A DNA stretch of 30,719 bases, taken from NCBI GenBank assembly GCA_964565705.1, contig CAZMGD010000044.1, positions 1 to 30,719 of the forward strand, written 5' to 3'. A model generated the notes under the pieces. That model worked only from the letters and a program-made list of their open reading frames with translations, had not been told where the DNA came from and searched no databases. The stretch is from CAZMGD01 sp964565705. Lineage in GTDB: Bacteria; Actinomycetota; Acidimicrobiia; Acidimicrobiales; Ilumatobacteraceae. The position numbers and the translations under genes were made by a program. Below are positions 30,456 to 30,719 of this stretch, piece after piece; the first letter of the stretch is position 1, and every line of letters starts with the position of its first letter.

Positions 30456-30719
30456 ACGCAGGGCCGGCCGAGTCTGCGGCCCCTCGACCACGCTGATCGA
30501 CCGCGGCGGAGACGGCTCGGACCAGCCACGAGTTGACCGAGAGTGCCTGGCGCGCCGCGGCTTCCTCGACCCGCTGCTTGAGCGAATCGGGCAGCCGGAA
30601 GCTGATGCGGGCGGTCTCACCGGCTTCGGGATCGGAGGGTGCGGCCGGCCCCGCGTCAGGTCGCTGGTGGTGCTCGGTAGCCGTGGTGGTGTTGGCGGTT
30701 GTGGGTGCTGCAGCGGAGG
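30244..30719 (-). CDS. Ribbon-helix-helix (HicB/Arc-type) protein, N-terminus outside window, C-terminus abnormal
   Basis: One minus-strand frame entering from the right edge encodes a Thr/Pro-rich linker, then ARISFRLPDSLKQRVEEAAA and ALSVNSWLVRAVSAAV, a ribbon-helix-helix DNA-binding domain like HicB-family antitoxins. In actinobacteria such a gene often precedes a DUF4097 gene; here they run together. After the helix pair the frame continues as an Arg/Ser-rich read of the DUF4097 gene's DNA until a stop at 30244. The normal end of the protein therefore seems to have been lost in a deletion around 30455-30485. The start is beyond the window. No toxin gene is visible. Confidence 0.55.
   Translation of the reverse strand, partial: SAAAPTTANTTTATEHHQRPDAGPAAPSDPEAGETARISFRLPDSLKQRVEEAAARQALSVNSWLVRAVSAAVDQRGRGAADSAGPASASPTSRSSYRPARTSAPRRRSARSRSTATRAGWWSSRRWATSPSIAWRAAERRPRSVTSASIGWTAIST

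Noticed and set aside
30244..30719. Toxin-antitoxin system
   Set aside because: The ribbon-helix-helix domain resembles HicB-type antitoxins, but no HicA-like or other toxin gene is visible; its usual partner is DUF4097.

Overview
This is a GC-rich, densely packed chromosomal window from a Gram-positive-type high-GC bacterium, most likely an actinobacterium. The signs are many GTG starts, four-base stop/start overlaps, TANNNT boxes placed 6-8 bases upstream of start codons as in leaderless genes, a ribbon-helix-helix gene next to a DUF4097 gene, and a citrate synthase with a DNA-binding N-terminus. The class Acidimicrobiia (Ilumatobacter-like) is a guess from overall gene style, not a demonstrated placement. 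I found no rRNA, tRNA, CRISPR array, insertion sequence or phage.

Layout. 1-5300 is a minus-strand run. It encodes an iron-sulfur repair di-iron protein (ric), an HSL-type esterase, a UlaG-like metallo-hydrolase overlapping a holin-like/phosphodiesterase fusion, and the N-terminal half of the protein AMPylase SelO. Two large hairpins bracket the hydrolase-phosphodiesterase pair. 5418-6152 is a TRIC-family channel on the plus strand that overlaps the tail of the next minus-strand operon (PrmA-like methyltransferase, thioesterase, SDR; 6103-8505). 8754-9302 is a SnoaL/NTF2-like protein.

9310-17075 is the most unusual part. Two tandem endonuclease/exonuclease/phosphatase-fold genes come first, and the upstream one has lost most catalytic residues. 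Divergent from them is a two-gene operon of an HExxH metallopeptidase and a ComEC-like metallo-beta-lactamase-fold protein. Convergent with that operon, one base away, is a roughly 709-residue protein with the full arthropod hemocyanin/prophenoloxidase architecture and all six copper-ligand histidines. Two small membrane proteins run divergently from it behind a recognisable promoter.

17079-24826 is metabolic: a nucleoside hydrolase, an AlkB-type dioxygenase translationally coupled to a large putA, then two divergent citrate-synthase-family genes. One of these carries CBS domains and the other a MerR-like helix-turn-helix; a 54-base spacer with a perfect palindrome separates them. 24881-29840 holds a 1137-residue regulator (cyclase-like, LuxR HTH, AAA ATPase, helical repeats) divergent from an amidase. 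The right end (29827-30719) is a decayed pair: a ribbon-helix-helix gene runs into a DUF4097 gene that has lost its N-terminus and carries a frameshift.

How the genes may work together. The coupled sets are methyltransferase-thioesterase-SDR, putA-alkB, hydrolase-phosphodiesterase, peptidase-MBL, and the two nuclease-fold genes. The hemocyanin-like gene with its peptidase/MBL/nuclease-fold neighbours is the best candidate here for an undescribed system, but its function is inferred only from arrangement and motifs.
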